A stretch of 64,000 nucleotides of DNA from Paractinoplanes tereljensis (GTDB lineage: Bacteria; Actinomycetota; Actinomycetes; Mycobacteriales; Micromonosporaceae), in assembly GCF_016862435.1 (NCBI RefSeq), contig NZ_BOMY01000010.1, positions 1 through 64,000 on the forward strand. Direction: 5' to 3'. Shown here piece by piece: positions 62,076 through 64,000 of this stretch (positions within the stretch are counted from its first letter, which is position 1; every line of letters starts with the position of its first letter). Below the pieces are notes generated by a model. The model was given only the letters and a program-made list of their open reading frames with translations, was not told where the DNA came from and did no database searches. A program made the translations under genes and the position numbers.

Positions 62076-62981
62076 TCAGAAGGTCAGGGCCGCGCGCAGC
62101 GAGGACGCTACTTGATCCGTCGCGGCGCGTGCGGCGTCGATCACCGCGAGCTTGCGGGCGAAGCCGTGATTCACCCCCATGTAGCGGGTGTGCACCACCG
62201 AGACACCGGCGGTGACCAGCGCGTCCGCGTAGTCGGCGCCCTCGTCGCGGAGGGCGTCGTATTCGGCCGTGATGATCAGCGTGGGTGGCATGCCGGCCAG
62301 GTCGGCGGTCGCGAAGATCGCCACGTCGGGGGTGAGCCGCTGCATCAGATCGGGGACATACGTTTCCCAGGCCAGCTTCATCGAGGCGCGGTCCAGGCCG
62401 TATTCGCCGAGCTCTTCGTAGGATTCGGCGGCGGTCATCGGATCGAGCGCCGGATAAATCAGGACCTGGTAGTCCAGCGGCATGGCGGCATCGCGCTGCC
62501 GCCGCGCCGCGATCGTGGCCAGTTGGGCGCCGGCGCTGTCGCCGCCGATCGCCAGCCGGGTTGAATCGACGCCCATGTCCGATTTACGGGCGTAGGAGAT
62601 GACAGTCTCGACGTCGTCCAGCGCGGCCGGGAACACGTGTTCAGGGGCCAGGCGGTAGCCGACCGACAGGACGGCACAACCTGAGCGGTCGGCGATCCGG
62701 CGGCAGACCCGGTCGACCGTCTCGATGCTGCCGTAGCACCAGCCGCCGCCGTGCAGATAGATGAACAGCGGCGCATCCGGCTTTGTCGCATACAGGCGGC
62801 ACGGGACGCCATCAGCGTCTACGTCCACCACTACCGGCAGCGGGATGGCCGGGCCGCACTCTAGGTCGACCGCCTCTTCCATCGCGGCCCGCGACTGCAC
62901 CAGCCGCTCGTAGGGGTCGCCGTCGGCCGGTGGACGGCGGCGGAGCTTGTCCGCCGCCGTCACCTGTGGGTTAAGAGTCAT
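62076..62981 (-). CDS. HSL-family alpha/beta hydrolase (esterase)
   Basis: A 301-residue esterase of the hormone-sensitive-lipase group. The oxyanion motif HGGGW (LFIYLHGGGWCYGS) and the nucleophile elbow GGDSAGAQLA are clear; the catalytic Asp is probably in AEYDALRDEG and the His in MGVNHGFAR. The substrate is a short-chain ester. ATG 62981 is the start. rpiB follows 12 bases later. Confidence 0.88.
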   Translation of the reverse strand: MTLNPQVTAADKLRRRPPADGDPYERLVQSRAAMEEAVDLECGPAIPLPVVVDVDADGVPCRLYATKPDAPLFIYLHGGGWCYGSIETVDRVCRRIADRSGCAVLSVGYRLAPEHVFPAALDDVETVISYARKSDMGVDSTRLAIGGDSAGAQLATIAARRQRDAAMPLDYQVLIYPALDPMTAAESYEELGEYGLDRASMKLAWETYVPDLMQRLTPDVAIFATADLAGMPPTLIITAEYDALRDEGADYADALVTAGVSVVHTRYMGVNHGFARKLAVIDAARAATDQVASSLRAALTF

Positions 62982-63016
62982 TTTCCAGTCAAGGGTGGTG
63001 GTGGGGCGGCGGACGG

Positions 63017-64000
63017 TCAGTCGAGCTGGGCCAGGACGAGGCCGCCACGCGCCTTCGGAGTGAACCAGGTGCTCTTGCGGGGCAGCTTCTGCCGTTCCAG
63101 GTTGACGGCGACGAAGTCGTCGACCGTGACCGGCGCGATCAGCACCGCCAGCTCGGCGTGGGCGGCGTCGACCTCGCCACGCAGCCACTCGGCCGGGTAG
63201 TCGCCGCCGATGTAGGAGATTCGCTTGTCACCCGGGTCCAGGCCGAGCACGTCGCCCAGCAGTTCCCGCTCGACCAGCGCGTGATCCAGGTTTTCCACGT
63301 CGGGAAGGTTTTTGTCGACCGGCAGCTGGACGCCGAACGTGCGGCCGTCCAGGTAGATCTGGATCGTGCCCTTCACCAGGGTTTCCAGCTCGGCGAGCTC
63401 GATCACCTCGGCGCCCGATCCCCGCAGCCGGGTCAGGAACTCCTCGGGCGGCATCGGCAGCTCGCTGACCAGCCGGTTGTAGGGCTGGATGGCAACCGAG
63501 GCCGGGGTGGTGACCACGGCCAGGAAGCGCGGCAGGCGGCCGGTCTGGGCGGCCAGGCTGCGGTGGTTGCCGTCGGCAACCACCAGTTCGCCGCCGCCGG
63601 CGAGCGTGGTGAGCTCGTCCTGCAGCGGTCCGGGGCCGATCGGCCAGATGGCATGGGTGCGGCCGGTCTGGTCGGTGTCGGTCGCGGCGGGCTCGCCCGC
63701 CGACTCGGTCGCGGCCGCGAGGGCCGCGTGCAATTCGTCACCCTTGCCGGTCTGCAGCAGGAGTACGGGTGACAGCAGCGTGCTCACGGCGCGGGCCAGG
63801 GCGACCCGCTCGCGAACCTTCTCGATGAAGACTTCTTCGTTGCGGATGACCAGCCCCGCCTCGTCGGCGCTGGCGGAGATCTGGTCGGTGTCGACCATGC
63901 TCCACAGGCCGTACGCGGTGGGCTCGCCCGGTGCGGTGATCCGATAGAGCACGACGACGTGCTCAGACGGTGCGTAGCCGCCCTCGGCGCGCTCCAGCGC
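63017..64000 (-). CDS. DUF1015-family protein, 5' end cut by window
   Basis: The C-terminal 328 codons of a DUF1015 protein. The frame stays open to the right edge, and residues upstream of 63952 (EGGYAPSEHVVVLYRIT) continue the family sequence, so the gene's start lies beyond 64000. Landmarks are VADGNHRSLAAQ and SYIGGDYPAEWL, ending STWFTPKARGGLVLAQLD. Biochemical function is not established; it is often a neighbour of phosphate or amino-acid metabolism genes. Confidence 0.88.
   Translation of the reverse strand, partial: ALERAEGGYAPSEHVVVLYRITAPGEPTAYGLWSMVDTDQISASADEAGLVIRNEEVFIEKVRERVALARAVSTLLSPVLLLQTGKGDELHAALAAATESAGEPAATDTDQTGRTHAIWPIGPGPLQDELTTLAGGGELVVADGNHRSLAAQTGRLPRFLAVVTTPASVAIQPYNRLVSELPMPPEEFLTRLRGSGAEVIELAELETLVKGTIQIYLDGRTFGVQLPVDKNLPDVENLDHALVERELLGDVLGLDPGDKRISYIGGDYPAEWLRGEVDAAHAELAVLIAPVTVDDFVAVNLERQKLPRKSTWFTPKARGGLVLAQLD

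Noticed and set aside
1..64000. CRISPR arrays, rRNA genes, replication origin
   Set aside because: No regularly spaced short repeats with unique spacers, no rRNA-like sequence and no DnaA-box cluster were seen.

Overview
The window is high-GC actinobacterial DNA. Gene content and the clpP1-clpP2-clpX/tig layout fit the Micromonosporaceae (an Actinoplanes-like organism is my best guess; no marker here fixes the genus).

Layout. (1) 1-6244 is a conserved core block, mostly on the minus strand: a carbon-nitrogen hydrolase, clpX, clpP2-clpP1, trigger factor and tRNA-Pro(UGG), then tRNA-Gly(UCC) on the plus strand. (2) 6245-41595 is an accessory 'dormancy/hypoxia' island that starts directly after tRNA-Gly. 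It carries a DevS/DosT-like GAF histidine kinase, pyruvate kinase-like protein, phosphoketolase, alcohol dehydrogenase, glutamate decarboxylase, four universal-stress-type genes or domains, two Acg-type nitroreductase-like proteins, two CtpF-like P-type ATPases, F420/FMN split-barrel proteins, a slipin, a DoxX protein and other membrane proteins. A perfect DosR-type palindrome (GGGACTAAAGTCCC, 16387-16400) lies between the divergent kinase and doxX-like genes. Weaker versions lie upstream of other island genes. No DosR/DevR response regulator is in the window. The island is visibly decaying: a slipin fragment fused to a broken HD-domain gene, an IS6-type transposase scrap, a wax-ester-synthase/DGAT pseudogene, an internally deleted flavodoxin, and frameshifted Nudix and membrane-protein genes. 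Several short intergenic repeat families are scattered through it, one with four copies placed upstream of island genes.

(3) 41596-51123 looks like a conflict or signalling region. It holds a 1169-residue SF1 (UPF1/DNA2-like) helicase with a long coiled-coil insertion. Next is a tight minus-strand operon of six small unknown genes, including 18- and 41-codon ORFs and a 164-residue protein with a His/Cys layout reminiscent of clan-CD (caspase/DUF4347-like) folds. Divergent from it is a 1238-residue protein with an N-terminal HTH-like segment, an nSTAND-type ATPase, one transmembrane helix and 14 WD40 repeats. The operon and the WD40 protein are the best candidate here for an undescribed system.

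(4) 51376-57936 is metabolic. A self-controlled ArsR/SRPBCC pair comes first, then a GntR-regulated nitrogen-scavenging cluster: amidase related to allophanate hydrolase, two tandem isochorismatase-family amidohydrolases, an NCS2/AzgA-like permease and an AtzH/HpxZ-like protein. A perfect 14-bp palindrome between gntR and the amidase is the probable operator.

(5) 57965-64000 returns to ordinary chromosome: an SDR, a membrane protein, an Eis-like acetyltransferase, a proline-rich protein, rpiB, an HSL-type esterase and a DUF1015 gene cut by the right edge.

The island genes plausibly act together when respiration stops: the kinase senses O2, NO or redox; phosphoketolase, pyruvate kinase, ADH and GAD reroute carbon and consume protons; ATPases, USPs and nitroreductases protect ion balance and redox state. 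That integrated picture is inference from family membership and shared sites.
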